From: Lichenicola sp965198655
GTDB lineage: Bacteria; Pseudomonadota; Alphaproteobacteria; Acetobacterales; Acetobacteraceae
DNA length: 64,000 nucleotides
Direction of reading: 5' to 3'
Assembly: GCA_965198655.1 (NCBI GenBank)
Contig: OZ240668.1
Coordinates: 2,542,001 to 2,606,000, forward strand
Numbering within the stretch: position 1 is the first letter of the stretch; every line of letters begins with the position of its first letter. Below the pieces are notes generated by a model, which searched no databases, was not told the origin of the DNA, and was given only the letters and a program-made list of their open reading frames with translations. The translations under genes and the position numbers were made by a program. Shown here piece after piece: positions 53,320 to 63,567 of this stretch.

Positions 53320-55647
53320 CTACTCGGCGGCGATCAGGCCGGGCTCCGACACCGTGTCCTCCTCCCTGAACACGCGCACCGGGATCGACTTGGCGGCGGG
53401 GGTCATGCTTTCCTTGGCATAGTGCCCGACCGGCAGCAGCACGTTGGCTTCCGGGTAGTAGGTGCCGATGCAGCCGGTGGGGATCGGATAGGCGACCACC
53501 GCCAGGCCGCCCAGCGCACGATGGTGCCCGTCGTTCGACTCCGTTTCCAACCGCACCTTGGCGCCCACGATCAGGCCGAGCCGGTCGATGTCGTCGCGGT
53601 TCATCAGCACCACGTCGCGTGTGCCGTTGATGCCGCGGAACCGGTCGTCGTAGCCGTAAACGGTAGTGTTGAACTGGTCGTTGCTGCGCAGCGTCATCAT
53701 GCGTAGCGACTCGGGCGTCAGCTCCGGAAGGTCCGGGTTCTCGATCAGGCCCTCGGGGACGACGAAGTTCGCGCGGCCGGTCGGGGTCTTCCACACCCGT
53801 TCGCTCGCCGGGAGCGGGCGCCGGAACCCACCCGGCTCCCACATCCGCGTCTCGTAGTCGTAGAATATCTCCGGATAGGTGACGCCGATCGCCTTGCGTA
53901 TCAGGCTGTAGTCGGCGACCCAGTCGTCCCAGGGAACGTTGGGGTTCGGCTCCAGCGTGGCCTTGGCCATCTCGGCCACGAACCGCACCTCGCTGATGAG
54001 GTGCGGCGACGCGGGCTTGCGCACGCCCTTGGAGCCGTGGATGCAGCCCGAGGTGTCCTCCATCGACACTGACTGGTCGCCGGTCGCCTGGCGGTCGTTC
54101 TCGATCCGCCCGATCACCGGCAGGATGAAGCTCACCCGGCCGGGAAGAAGCTGGGAACGGTTGAGCTTTGTGGCGACGTGCACGGTCAAGCGGATGCGCC
54201 GCCAGGCCGGCTCCAGCCGGCCGTGGTCGGGTGCGGCACGGACGAAGTTGCCGCCCAGGATCACGAACGCCTCGATCTCGTTGGCGATGACCTTCTCGCA
54301 CGCCTCCACCGTGTTGAGCCCGCGCTCACGCGGCGGCTCGAAGCCGTACTGCTCGGCCAGCCGGTCCAGCGGCACCAGCTCGGGCTTCTCCGACACGCCC
54401 ACAGTGCGCTGCCCCTGCACATTGGAATGGCCACGCACCGGGCAAATCCCGGCGCCGGTCTTGCCGATGTTGCCGCGCAGCAGCAGCAGGTTGACCAGCA
54501 GGCGTATGGTCTGCACCCCGGCGTGCTGCTGCGTCACCCCCATGCCGTAGATGCCGATGCAGGACTTGGCACGGCTATAGATGCGTGCGGTGGCCTCCAG
54601 CGCGCTGCGGGCGAGGCCGGACTCGCGCTCGATCTCGGCCCAGTCCTGCGCGCGCGCCCAGGACACGAACTCGTCCGCCCCGTGCGCGTGCTCGGCCAGG
54701 AACGCGTGGTCGATGAACGGCGCTTCCCCAGCGGCCCGGGCCCGGTCGTCGAGGTCGATCAGCGCCTTGGCGATGCCGGTGATGGCAGCGAGGTCGCCGC
54801 CGGTGCGGACCTGGTGGTAGGAGGAGCTGATCCGGGTCTCGTGGCCGCCGATCATCTCGACCGGGGATTGCGGGTTCTTGAACCGCTCCAGCCCGCGCTC
54901 GCGCAGCGGGTTGAAGGTGATGATCGGCACGCCGCGCTCGGCCGCCTCCTGCAACGGGTGCAGCATGCGCGGGCTGTTGCTGCCCGGGTTCTGGCCGAAG
55001 AACATGATGCATTCGGTGTGGGCGAAGTCGTCCAGGGTCACGGTGCCGACCGGCACGCCGATGCTCTGCGGCAGCGCCACCGAGGTGGTCTCGTGGCACA
55101 TGTTGGAGCTGTCGGGCAGGTTGTTGTTGCCGTAGAGCCGGGCGAATAGCGCATAGGCGTAGCTCGCCTCGTTGGAGCAGCGGCCGGAAGAATAGAACAC
55201 GGCGTTCCGCCGGTCCCGGACCGCGCGCAGCTCCTGGCCGATCTCGGCGATCGCCGCACCCCAGGACACCGGCACGTACTTGTCGCTGGCGGGGTCGTAG
55301 CGCAGCGGGTGGGTCAGCCGGCCGGCCTGCTCCAGGTGGAAGTCGTCCCAGCCGAGCAGCTCGGTGACGGTGTGCTCGGCGAAGAACTCCGGCGTGCAGC
55401 GATGGGTGGTGATCTCCCACGCCGTCGCCTTGACGCCGTTCTCGCAGAACTCGAGCGGCAGCGGCGTGGCCGGCTTGATCCAGGCGCAGGACACGCACTG
55501 GAACCCGTCCACCTTGTTCTGCCGCATCAAGGCGAGCGAGCCGCTGGCGGGCACGCCCTCGCGCTGCAGGATGTTGCCGACCGAGCGCGCGGATCCCCAG
55601 CCGCCGGCTGGCAGCCTGTACGGCTTGTAGACGGCTTTGCGGGTCAT
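53320..55647 (-). CDS. FdhF/YdeP family molybdopterin oxidoreductase
   Basis: 775 residues. Large molybdenum cofactor enzyme related to formate dehydrogenase alpha chains. N-terminal CVSC (51, 54) with two further cysteines at 68 and 83; molybdopterin-binding blocks include FYSSGRCSNEASYAYALFAR, GQNPGSNSPRMLHPLQEA and the C-terminal MTLRSNDQFNTTVYGYDDR. YdeP in Escherichia coli is linked to acid resistance; the reaction is unclear. Uses the cofactor made by moaC and moeA in this window. Confidence 0.87.
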   Translation of the reverse strand: MTRKAVYKPYRLPAGGWGSARSVGNILQREGVPASGSLALMRQNKVDGFQCVSCAWIKPATPLPLEFCENGVKATAWEITTHRCTPEFFAEHTVTELLGWDDFHLEQAGRLTHPLRYDPASDKYVPVSWGAAIAEIGQELRAVRDRRNAVFYSSGRCSNEASYAYALFARLYGNNNLPDSSNMCHETTSVALPQSIGVPVGTVTLDDFAHTECIMFFGQNPGSNSPRMLHPLQEAAERGVPIITFNPLRERGLERFKNPQSPVEMIGGHETRISSSYHQVRTGGDLAAITGIAKALIDLDDRARAAGEAPFIDHAFLAEHAHGADEFVSWARAQDWAEIERESGLARSALEATARIYSRAKSCIGIYGMGVTQQHAGVQTIRLLVNLLLLRGNIGKTGAGICPVRGHSNVQGQRTVGVSEKPELVPLDRLAEQYGFEPPRERGLNTVEACEKVIANEIEAFVILGGNFVRAAPDHGRLEPAWRRIRLTVHVATKLNRSQLLPGRVSFILPVIGRIENDRQATGDQSVSMEDTSGCIHGSKGVRKPASPHLISEVRFVAEMAKATLEPNPNVPWDDWVADYSLIRKAIGVTYPEIFYDYETRMWEPGGFRRPLPASERVWKTPTGRANFVVPEGLIENPDLPELTPESLRMMTLRSNDQFNTTVYGYDDRFRGINGTRDVVLMNRDDIDRLGLIVGAKVRLETESNDGHHRALGGLAVVAYPIPTGCIGTYYPEANVLLPVGHYAKESMTPAAKSIPVRVFREEDTVSEPGLIAAE

Positions 55648-55767
55648 GGACGGTGCTCCGGCATCGCAGGGTGAACAGCGTGGGCGTCCCGGCGTTGCAT
55701 GGGGGCGACCGGCGTCGCGTAGTCCATGGCATGACAGGCGCTCCCGGCCTGAACAAGAGGTGCCCCC

Positions 55768-55992
55768 ATGATCAGTCGTGACTATTTGTTGAAGAAGGAG
55801 GGAGGCCCCTCGGCGCCCAAGCTGTTTCTCGACCAGAAGGTCATCCCGATGGCGATCGACGCCGCCGGCGCGGTCGAGGGGGTGCTGGAACAGGTAGCGG
55901 TGCGGGTGCGCCGGATGCCGGTCTCGGCGCTTGCCGCAGCGCTCGGCACCGGAACCCTGGTCACCCTGCTGGCGATGCCGCGACGCGGTTGA
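55768..55992 (+). CDS. Small protein with C-terminal hydrophobic segment
   Basis: 74 residues. Lysine-containing start (MISRDYLLKKEGG), an Ala/Val-rich middle, and a hydrophobic end (SALAAALGTGTLVTLLAMP) that could anchor in the membrane. No known family. Divergent from the FdhF/YdeP gene with ~120 bases between, so the two may share a regulatory region. A GAGG-like site precedes the ATG. Confidence 0.5.
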   Translation: MISRDYLLKKEGGPSAPKLFLDQKVIPMAIDAAGAVEGVLEQVAVRVRRMPVSALAAALGTGTLVTLLAMPRRG

Positions 55993-55996
55993 TTGG

Positions 55997-56057
55997 AAGG
56001 CCAGGAGTTTTGCCCCTGGCCCTACGACGGGCGTCCTTCAAGCCTGGTCTTCGGAGG
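55997..56057. repeat. Degenerate half copy of the palindromic element
   Basis: Starts AAGGCCAGGAG, has the TTTTGCCCCTGG hairpin half and a worn GGGCGTCCTTCAAGCCTG block matching the first half of copy 2, then loses similarity. Lies between the convergent small gene at 55768 and the esterase. Confidence 0.65.
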
Positions 56058-56074
56058 CGTGCTCCGGGGCGCGT

Positions 56075-57583
56075 TCAACCGCCGGACACCGCCTCCATGT
56101 CGGCCTGCGAGGCCGAGCCGGTGAGGATGTCGTGCCCGGCCCAGGCCGAGCGCCGCGCCGCTTCCGGATCGAGCGCCACCCGGTCGGCGTGGTCGAACAG
56201 CAGCGTCAGGCGGTCCGGCGGAGCGAAGGGGGGCCAGTCGGGACCGGGGCGGTGGTCGCGCACGAAGCGGAGCCAGTGCCGCCGCATCCGCTCCGCCAGC
56301 GCGCCGCGGGAGCCGGCGAGCCGGCCGCCGCGCAACAGGGCGGCGGGGAAGCCCTTTATGTCGAACAAATAAAGCAGGTCCAGCCCGTGCCCCGCCCCCA
56401 GCAGCGGATGGGTGATGTCGAAGCGGTAGGTCCAGCACGGCGCCCTGGCCGCGTGGCGCTCAACCGCGTGCAAGGTGGGCATGGCGAAGTACAGGTCGGT
56501 CGCGAGCTGCCGGTTGCCGCCACGGTCGTCGCCATAGGCGTCCAGGATCCGCGAGGCGGCGTCGTCTCCCAGGCCCTTGCGCAGGGTCCGGGCGAGGTGG
56601 GCGCGGCTGCTGCCCGTCCGCCCCTGCGGCAGCAGCTCGAAGCTGCGGTACTCGTCGCGGTTGTAGCCGGCCAGCAGCGGGACCGGCGGCACCGGCGCGT
56701 GGCGCGCCGCCTCCAGGGTGGCCGGGAGCAGCGCGCCGTCGAACCAGGGCAGGCCCGGCAGGTGGCCCTCGGTTTCCGCCTGCAGCGCGTGCTGGGCCGC
56801 GAGGATGCGCCGCACCGGCAGCGCCTGCAGGGCGCGCAAGGTCGGCCGCTCGGTGCCGAGCAGCCGGAGGAAGCGGCGGGCCAGTGCTCCAGCGCGCGGC
56901 GCCTCGTGCGTGATGGTGAGCGCGCCGCTCTGCATGATGGCGGCGTGGAACAGGCCCCGCGCCGCCGGGCTGGTCATCAGCAGCGACACCGAGACCGAGC
57001 CGGCCGACTCCCCCGCCACGGTGACGCGGTCCGGGTCGCCGCCGAAGGCCGCGATGTTGTCCCGCACCCAGCGCAGGGCGGCGACTTGGTCGCGCAGGCC
57101 CAGGTTGCCCTCGACCGCCGGGTCGCCGAGCGCTGCGCCGAGATCGAGGAAGCCGAGCAGCCCGAGCCGGTAGTTGATCGTCACCACCACGATCTCGCCG
57201 GAAGCGGCGAAGTGCGCGGCGTCGTACGGCTCGGCCGAGCCCAGCACGAACGCGCCGCCATGGATCCAGACCATGACCGGCCGGCGCCGGTCGTCGGCCG
57301 CAGCGGAGAACACGTTCAGCACCAGGCAGGCCTCGTCGTCGGCGCGTGAGCCGGCTCCGAGCGGCCGGCCGATGCCGGGGATCAGCTGCGGACAGGCAGG
57401 GCCGAACGCCAGCGCCGGGCGCACGCCGTTCCAGGGTGCGGGCGGGCGCGGGCTCGCGAACCGGTCGGCCTCGGCATAGGGCAGGCCCCGCCAGACGCGG
57501 ACGGCGCCAAGCGGCGTGTCGACGAGGGTGCCCTCGACCAGCCCGGCGGTGGTCCGGACCGGTCGGCCTGTGGGACCGCTCAC
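56075..57583 (-). CDS. Carboxylesterase family protein (type B)
   Basis: 502 residues, alpha/beta hydrolase. Oxyanion motif VMVWIHGGAFVLGS, nucleophile S193 in VAGESAGSVSVSLLM, acidic residue region GYNRDEYRSFEL, and His in GAGHGLDLLYLF. Hydrolyses ester bonds; para-nitrobenzyl esterase-like. No signal peptide. The GTG at 57583 overlaps the DUF3429 stop (GTGA). Confidence 0.87.
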   Translation of the reverse strand: MSGPTGRPVRTTAGLVEGTLVDTPLGAVRVWRGLPYAEADRFASPRPPAPWNGVRPALAFGPACPQLIPGIGRPLGAGSRADDEACLVLNVFSAAADDRRRPVMVWIHGGAFVLGSAEPYDAAHFAASGEIVVVTINYRLGLLGFLDLGAALGDPAVEGNLGLRDQVAALRWVRDNIAAFGGDPDRVTVAGESAGSVSVSLLMTSPAARGLFHAAIMQSGALTITHEAPRAGALARRFLRLLGTERPTLRALQALPVRRILAAQHALQAETEGHLPGLPWFDGALLPATLEAARHAPVPPVPLLAGYNRDEYRSFELLPQGRTGSSRAHLARTLRKGLGDDAASRILDAYGDDRGGNRQLATDLYFAMPTLHAVERHAARAPCWTYRFDITHPLLGAGHGLDLLYLFDIKGFPAALLRGGRLAGSRGALAERMRRHWLRFVRDHRPGPDWPPFAPPDRLTLLFDHADRVALDPEAARRSAWAGHDILTGSASQADMEAVSGG

Positions 57584-58053
57584 GCCAGCCGGACCACCAG
57601 CACCGCCAGCAGGCACAGCGCCACCACGGCGGTCAGCAGGTGGCGCAAGGCGAGGTAGCCCGGCGGCATCAGCCCGTGCCGGGCCGCCCGCGTCTCCGCC
57701 AGGCTGGTCAGGGCGAAGCCGACCAGGAGCAGGAACAGGGCGGGCAGCGCCCGCCCGACCAGTGCGACCAGCAGCGCCGACCAGCCGACCAGCGACGGCA
57801 GCACGCCGAGCCCGAGCCGGAGCCGGGTCGCCCGTCCCTGCGCCGGCACGCCGAGCGGGTCGCCGGCCAGCGCCAGGCCCCAATGCACCGCACCGAGAAA
57901 GGACAGGATCACCGCGCTGTAATCGACCAGGGCCGGCACCAGGCGCGGCACCGGCACGCTGCCGGGGAAGAACAGGATGCCGGCAGCCATGGCCACGAAC
58001 GGGATCAGGCCGCCGAGCCCAAGGACGATCGCGAGCAGGGGTAGGCGTTGCAT
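57580..58053 (-). CDS. DUF3429 family membrane protein
   Basis: 157 residues, about five membrane helices. PRLVPALVDYSAVILSFLGAVHWGLAL is the family's core (shown in part). Function unknown; some eukaryotic relatives are mitochondrial. The ATG at 58053 has an AGGAG site ~10 bases upstream; an in-frame start 11 codons earlier is less likely. Coupled to the esterase gene and divergent from eno. Confidence 0.85.
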   Translation of the reverse strand: MQRLPLLAIVLGLGGLIPFVAMAAGILFFPGSVPVPRLVPALVDYSAVILSFLGAVHWGLALAGDPLGVPAQGRATRLRLGLGVLPSLVGWSALLVALVGRALPALFLLLVGFALTSLAETRAARHGLMPPGYLALRHLLTAVVALCLLAVLVVRLA

Positions 58054-58193
58054 CCGGTTCGGGCTCCTGGCGGGGATGGACGGCATCGGTCAACGCCCCG
58101 GCGCGGCGCGGGATGCGCGCCCGGTCCTGGCCTTGCGGAAACCGGGGCGAGATGGTGGAACAGGCGCACCTCGAACATCCCCGGAGACAACAC

Positions 58194-59471
<1,278 letters not shown>

Positions 59472-59473
59472 GA

Positions 59474-59606
59474 AAGGCCAGGGGCGTTGCCCCTGGACCC
59501 CATGAAGGGCGGAGCCCTTCAAACCCAGTTCTTAAATTAAGGGGTCTGGGGACTCCGGCCCCAGCGAATCGAGCTGCGAAGCAAATCGATGGGCGGAGCC
59601 TGGCCT
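59474..59606. repeat. Palindromic dispersed element, copy 3 (133 bp)
   Basis: Same orientation and insert type as copy 2: AAGGCCAGGGGCGTTGCCCC at the start, GAAGGGCGGAGCCCTTC hairpin, TTCTTAAATTAAGGGGTC in the middle, and TGGCCT at the end. Fills the whole gap between the convergent eno and DDAH-type genes, touching the stop of the latter. Confidence 0.9.
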
Positions 59607-60460
59607 CAGGCCCCGCGCGTGGACAGATCTAGGCGGAGCGTCATGCAATAGGCGCCGCCGCCGGACAGGATGAATGGCGACAACGCGACCTCGCGCACCG
59701 CGTAGCCGCGCGCCCCGAGCCGGTCCTTGAGCGATGGGGCCGCCTGCGCCATTACCACGGTACGATCCAGCGCAACCGCGTTGACGCAGAACCGGGCGGC
59801 GTCCTCGTCGGTGGCCTCGATCAGGGCCTCCGCCGGGACGCGGTCGCGTATGCTGCGCAGGCCGGCCTCGGTGAAGGCGGGCGGGTAGAACAGCACCTCG
59901 CCGCCCGGCAGCACGCAGAAGCAGGTGTCGAGGTGGTAGAATCGCTCGGTCGCGAGCTCCAGCGGGACGACGTCGATGCCGAAGGTGTCGGCGACGATCG
60001 CCGGCGCGTCGTGGCCGGACCGGGGGCCGTAGCCGGTCCAGGCCAGGCGTCGGGTGCGGTCCCAGATGCAGTCGCCGGCACCCTCCTGGAACACGCCCGC
60101 AGGCAGCCGCACCACCCGGTCGAGCAGGCCGCGCCCGCGCAGGCGCTCGAAGATCGTGGCGAACGGCGCCTCCTCGCCCTGTCGCTGCGGATGACGGAAC
60201 GCGGCGACCAGGGCCGTGCGGTCGAGCACGATGCCGGCATTGGCCGGGAACACCATGTCGGGCTGTCCGGCCGCGCCCTCGACCGTTTCCACCGTGCCGC
60301 CGGCGTCGCGCAGCGCCTGCTCCAGGCTGGCGAACGAGCATCGCGCCTCGGCCAGGTGCCGCTCGGGGTTCTCCGACCAGGTGCCGGGCTTCATCCACGG
60401 GTTAATCGCATACGACACCTCGTAATGCGTGGGGGCCACGAGCAGAAAGGTCGGCGTCAT
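59606..60460 (-). CDS. DDAH-family guanidino hydrolase (dimethylargininase-like)
   Basis: 284 residues, pentein fold. Start VAPTHYEVSYAINPWMKPG, AGQPDMVFPANAGIVL, the active-site FYHLDTCFCVLPGGE, and the nucleophile cysteine near the end in SGGGAYCMTLRLDLS. Relatives release citrulline from methylated arginines or hydrolyse arginine-type substrates; the exact one cannot be assigned. Stands between eno and ftsB, which are adjacent in most relatives. Confidence 0.84.
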   Translation of the reverse strand: MTPTFLLVAPTHYEVSYAINPWMKPGTWSENPERHLAEARCSFASLEQALRDAGGTVETVEGAAGQPDMVFPANAGIVLDRTALVAAFRHPQRQGEEAPFATIFERLRGRGLLDRVVRLPAGVFQEGAGDCIWDRTRRLAWTGYGPRSGHDAPAIVADTFGIDVVPLELATERFYHLDTCFCVLPGGEVLFYPPAFTEAGLRSIRDRVPAEALIEATDEDAARFCVNAVALDRTVVMAQAAPSLKDRLGARGYAVREVALSPFILSGGGAYCMTLRLDLSTRGA

Positions 60461-60610
60461 GCGGGGCTCCGGTCTCGGATGGGCCGGACGACGTTACGGC
60501 GGCGTCACGGAACGGGAAAATCGACTCGGCACGGTTTGCGACATAGCCCGGAGGATGCGGGTCGCGCTAGGATCGAACAGGACCACGTGCCGACCGGAGA
60601 CACGAACACC

Positions 60611-60937
60611 ATGAGCTTTGCACGCGCGGTCAAGCGCAAGGTCCGGGCGGCGCTGCCGCCGCTGCTATTCCTGTCGCTGGTGGGATATTTCGGCTGGAAC
60701 GCCACCCAGGGCGAGCATGGCCTGCGCAGCTACCGCGACCGACTGCAATTGCTCGGGCAAGCGAACGCGGCGGAGGACGCCGCAAAGATGGAGCAGGCAG
60801 CCTGGATGCAGCGCGTGTCCGGGCTGCGCGACGCCGGGCTGGACGCCGACACGCTGGACGAGCGTGCGCGTGCGATGCTGAACCTGGCGCAGCCGAACGA
60901 GCTGGTGGTGCCCTACGGCAAGAACAAGCTGTACTGA
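60611..60937 (+). CDS. Septum formation initiator family protein (FtsB-like)
   Basis: 108 residues. Short cytoplasmic start, one membrane helix (about 14-30), then a heptad-rich periplasmic helix (SYRDRLQLLGQANAAEDAAK) and a C-terminal segment. Matches DivIC/FtsB proteins that link FtsQ and FtsL in the divisome. Downstream of eno in alphaproteobacteria, though separated here by the DDAH gene. The start is the ATG at 60611; upstream in-frame sequence is antisense to the DDAH gene. Confidence 0.85.
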   Translation: MSFARAVKRKVRAALPPLLFLSLVGYFGWNATQGEHGLRSYRDRLQLLGQANAAEDAAKMEQAAWMQRVSGLRDAGLDADTLDERARAMLNLAQPNELVVPYGKNKLY

Positions 60938-60979
60938 GGCGGCCGGTCCGGTCCCGGCCGCAGGGATCGGGCCCGGTTC

Positions 60980-61147
60980 CTACTTGATCTTGGCTTCGCG
61001 ATACTCGACGTGCTTGCGGGCGACGGGATCGTACTTCTTCAGCGCCAGCTTCCCGGTCTGCGCGCGGGCGTTCTTCTTGGTCACGTAGAAGTGCCCGGTA
61101 TCCGCGCTGGACACGAGCTTGATCTGGATGGTGTTGGACTTCGCCAT
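60980..61147 (-). CDS. rpmG: 50S ribosomal protein L33
   Basis: 55 residues. Sequence MAKSNTIQIKLVSSADTGHF, then YVTKKNARAQTGKLALKKYD and PVARKHVEYREAKIK, matches L33 of the alphaproteobacterial type, without zinc-binding cysteines. An AGG-containing ribosome binding site precedes the ATG. Convergent with ftsB and divergent from moeA. Confidence 0.95.
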   Translation of the reverse strand: MAKSNTIQIKLVSSADTGHFYVTKKNARAQTGKLALKKYDPVARKHVEYREAKIK

Positions 61148-61337
61148 GGGGGATCCTCGGGGCCTGCCGCCGCGCCGGCCCGACCGGCGCCCGTGGAGGG
61201 CGGATCGGACAGTGGCGGTAGTTTCGGTGTAAGGAGCGGGAAAATGCGCATGCGCACGCCGAAGGTCAAGCGTGCCTGGTCATGACCGGCGGGACGTCGG
61301 GCGGCCGGACACCGATCGGATCGGCCGGAGCCGGGGG

Positions 61338-62546
61338 ATGCTGAGCGTCGGCGAGGCCAGGCAGCGCATCCTGGAGCGGCTGCAACCGCTCGGCACGGAG
61401 ATCGTGCCGCTGACCGATGCCTGGGGCCGGGTCGTCGCCGTGCCGCTCCGCGCCCGGCTGGACAACCCGCCCGCCGACCTGTCGGCGATGGACGGCTACG
61501 CGGTGCGCGGCGCCGACACCGCGTCCGGCCGTCGGCTCCGGGTGGTCGGCACCGCCCCGGCCGGGCATCCGTTCGAGGGCGAGATGGGCCCGGGCGACTG
61601 CGTGCGGCTGTATACGGGCAGCATCATGCCGGCGGGCAGCGACAGCGTGCTGATCCAGGAGAACGCGACCCGGAGCGGGGACATGGTGACGGTGGACGAG
61701 CCGGTGGCGGCCGGCCGCCACATCAGGTGGCGCGGGCAGGACTTCTCGGTGGGCGACGAGCTGGTGCCGGCCGGACGACGGCTGGGCGCGCGCGACGTCG
61801 GCATCGCCGCCGCCGGCAACCACGCCTGGGCGACGGTGCATCGGCAACCGCTGATCGCGGTGCTGGCGACCGGCGACGAGCTCGCCCTACCCGGCGAGGC
61901 CATCCCCCGCGGGGGCGTGGTCAACTCCAACACGCCGATGCTGTCGGCGCTGATCCGGGCCGGCGGCGGGGTGCCGGTGCTGCTGCCGCCGGTGCGGGAC
62001 GACGTGTCGGCGATCGCCGCCGCGGTCGGCGCCCTGCACGGGATCGACATGCTGGTGACGCTGGGCGGCGCCAGCGTCGGCGACTATGACCTGGTGCAGC
62101 AGGGCCTGGCGGTGCACGGGCTCGAGCTGGATTTCTGGAAGATCGCGATGCGGCCGGGCAAGCCGCTGATGCACGGCCATGTCGGCGCCAGCACGCCGGT
62201 GCTGGGGCTGCCCGGCAACCCGGTCTCGGCGCTGGTCTGCGCGCTGCTGTTCCTGCTGCCGGCGCTGCAGCTTCTGTCCGGCGAGCCGGCGTCGGGGCCG
62301 GAGCGCGAGCGCGCGATCCTGGGCGCGCCGCTGGGCCCGAACGACATTCGCGCCGACCACCTGCGCGCTTCCCTCACCCGCCTACCGGACGGGCAGCTCG
62401 AAGTCAGGCCGTTCGCGCGGCAGGACTCCGGCATGCTGCGCCGGCTGGCGGCGAGCGAGGCGCTGGTGCTGCGCGCGCCGCATGCCCCCGCCGCCGCAGC
62501 CGGCGAGGCGGTCGAGATCGTGCGGCTGGACCGCTATGGGATCTGA
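61338..62546 (+). CDS. moeA: Molybdopterin molybdenumtransferase MoeA
   Basis: 402 residues. Inserts molybdate into adenylylated molybdopterin. Motifs: ADLSAMDGYAVRGADT, LYTGSIMPAGSDSVLIQE, LATGDELALPG, VNSNTPMLSALI, VTLGGASVGDYDL, MRPGKPLMHG, GLPGNPVSALV. The ATG at 61338 has GGAG ten bases upstream; a GTG at 61272 is an alternative. Followed by lexA, as in many relatives, but moaC, normally next to it, lies 23 kb away. Confidence 0.93.
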   Translation: MLSVGEARQRILERLQPLGTEIVPLTDAWGRVVAVPLRARLDNPPADLSAMDGYAVRGADTASGRRLRVVGTAPAGHPFEGEMGPGDCVRLYTGSIMPAGSDSVLIQENATRSGDMVTVDEPVAAGRHIRWRGQDFSVGDELVPAGRRLGARDVGIAAAGNHAWATVHRQPLIAVLATGDELALPGEAIPRGGVVNSNTPMLSALIRAGGGVPVLLPPVRDDVSAIAAAVGALHGIDMLVTLGGASVGDYDLVQQGLAVHGLELDFWKIAMRPGKPLMHGHVGASTPVLGLPGNPVSALVCALLFLLPALQLLSGEPASGPERERAILGAPLGPNDIRADHLRASLTRLPDGQLEVRPFARQDSGMLRRLAASEALVLRAPHAPAAAAGEAVEIVRLDRYGI

Positions 62547-62567
62547 TCCCCGCGTCCCCATTGGCGC

Positions 62568-62595
62568 TTGACCCTCGATGGGGAACCAATATAGA
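62568..62595 (+). promoter_or_regulatory. Putative lexA promoter
   Basis: TTGACC (62568-62573) and TATAGA (62590-62595) with 16 bases between, a good sigma-70-type match in very GC-rich DNA. It overlaps the LexA operator, about 110 bases upstream of the lexA start codon. Confidence 0.6.
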
Positions 62596-62597
62596 AC
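62583..62597. promoter_or_regulatory. Putative LexA (SOS) operator
   Basis: GAAC-CAATATA-GAAC: two GAAC half-sites with seven bases between, i.e. the alphaproteobacterial GTTC-N7-GTTC box on the other strand. It covers the -10 element, so LexA bound here would block its own transcription. A weaker GTTC-like half-site lies further downstream near 62620. Confidence 0.75.
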
Positions 62598-62707
62598 ATC
62601 TCGCTGAGTTGCCTGTTTGTTCCGTGATCCGCATGGTCCGGCATCGGGTGACGGGTCGGGCGAGGCCGGTCGCAGCATCGGGGCGGCCGGAGTTGGAGGG
62701 GATGCCG

Positions 62708-63430
62708 ATGCTCACACGCAAGCAGCACGAGTTGCTCAGCTTCATCGACCGGCACCTCAGGCAGACCGGCTTCTCGCCCTCGTTCGACGAGATGAAGGAC
62801 GCGCTGAACCTGCGCTCCAAGTCCGGCATACACCGGCTGATCTCGGCGCTGGAGGAGCGCGGCTTCCTCAGCCGCCGCCATCACCGAGCCCGGGCGCTGG
62901 AGGTGCTTCGCCTGCCGGAGCAGCCGGGTGTCACGATCGAGGCCGAGGCGGATCCCGTGGAGCAGGGCAGCGCGTCGTTCGCGCCGAACGTGATACGCGG
63001 CGACTTCTCGCAACGCCTGGTCGGGGTGCGTGCGGCGGCGGATGCCGGCGCGGTGCAGTTGCCGCTCTACGGGCGGATCGCCGCCGGCCAGCCGATCGAG
63101 GCGCTGCGCGACACGGGCGCGCATGTGGAGGTGCCGCTGGCGCTGATCGGCAGCGGCGAGCACTACGCGCTGGAGGTGGCCGGCGACTCGATGATCGAGG
63201 CCGGTATCCTGGACGGCGACACCGCCATCATCCGGCGCGAGGACAGCGCCGAGAATGGCCAGATCGTGGTGGCGCTGATCGATGACATGGAGGTCACGCT
63301 CAAGCGCCTGCGCCGTCGTGGTAGTGCGGTGGCGCTGGAGCCGGCCAACGCGCGCTACGAGACGCGGATCGTGCCGTCCGATCGGGTGCGCGTGCAGGGC
63401 CGGCTGGTCGGGCTGTTGCGGCGCTACTAG
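62708..63430 (+). CDS. lexA: LexA repressor
   Basis: 240 residues. N-terminal winged helix: MLTRKQHELLSFIDRHLRQT ... SFDEMKDALNLRSKSGIHRLISALEERGFL (shown in part). Self-cleavage at Ala-Gly in YGRIAAGQPIEAL; catalytic Ser in GDSMIEAGI and Lys in DMEVTLKRL. The ATG at 62708 has GGAGGGG six bases upstream; the ATG at 62702 is too close to it. Autoregulation is supported by the upstream GAAC-N7-GAAC box. Confidence 0.95.
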   Translation: MLTRKQHELLSFIDRHLRQTGFSPSFDEMKDALNLRSKSGIHRLISALEERGFLSRRHHRARALEVLRLPEQPGVTIEAEADPVEQGSASFAPNVIRGDFSQRLVGVRAAADAGAVQLPLYGRIAAGQPIEALRDTGAHVEVPLALIGSGEHYALEVAGDSMIEAGILDGDTAIIRREDSAENGQIVVALIDDMEVTLKRLRRRGSAVALEPANARYETRIVPSDRVRVQGRLVGLLRRY

Positions 63431-63446
63431 GTTCGGGGGGAAGATC

Positions 63447-63564
63447 AAGGCCAGGGCTCTGCCCTAGACCCGCTGGGGCCGGAGGCCCCAGACCCCTTTA
63501 CTTTAAGAATTGGGTTTGAAGGGCTTCGCCCTTCATGGGGTCCAGGGGCAAAGCCCCTGGCCTT
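63447..63564. repeat. Palindromic dispersed element, copy 4 (118 bp)
   Basis: Same length and orientation as copy 1, with few differences: AAGGCCAGGG at the left, GGGGCCGGAGGCCCC and GAAGGGCTTCGCCCTTC hairpins, and CCCCTGGCCTT at the right. Fills the gap between the convergent lexA and bioD. Confidence 0.92.
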
Positions 63565-63567
63565 TCT

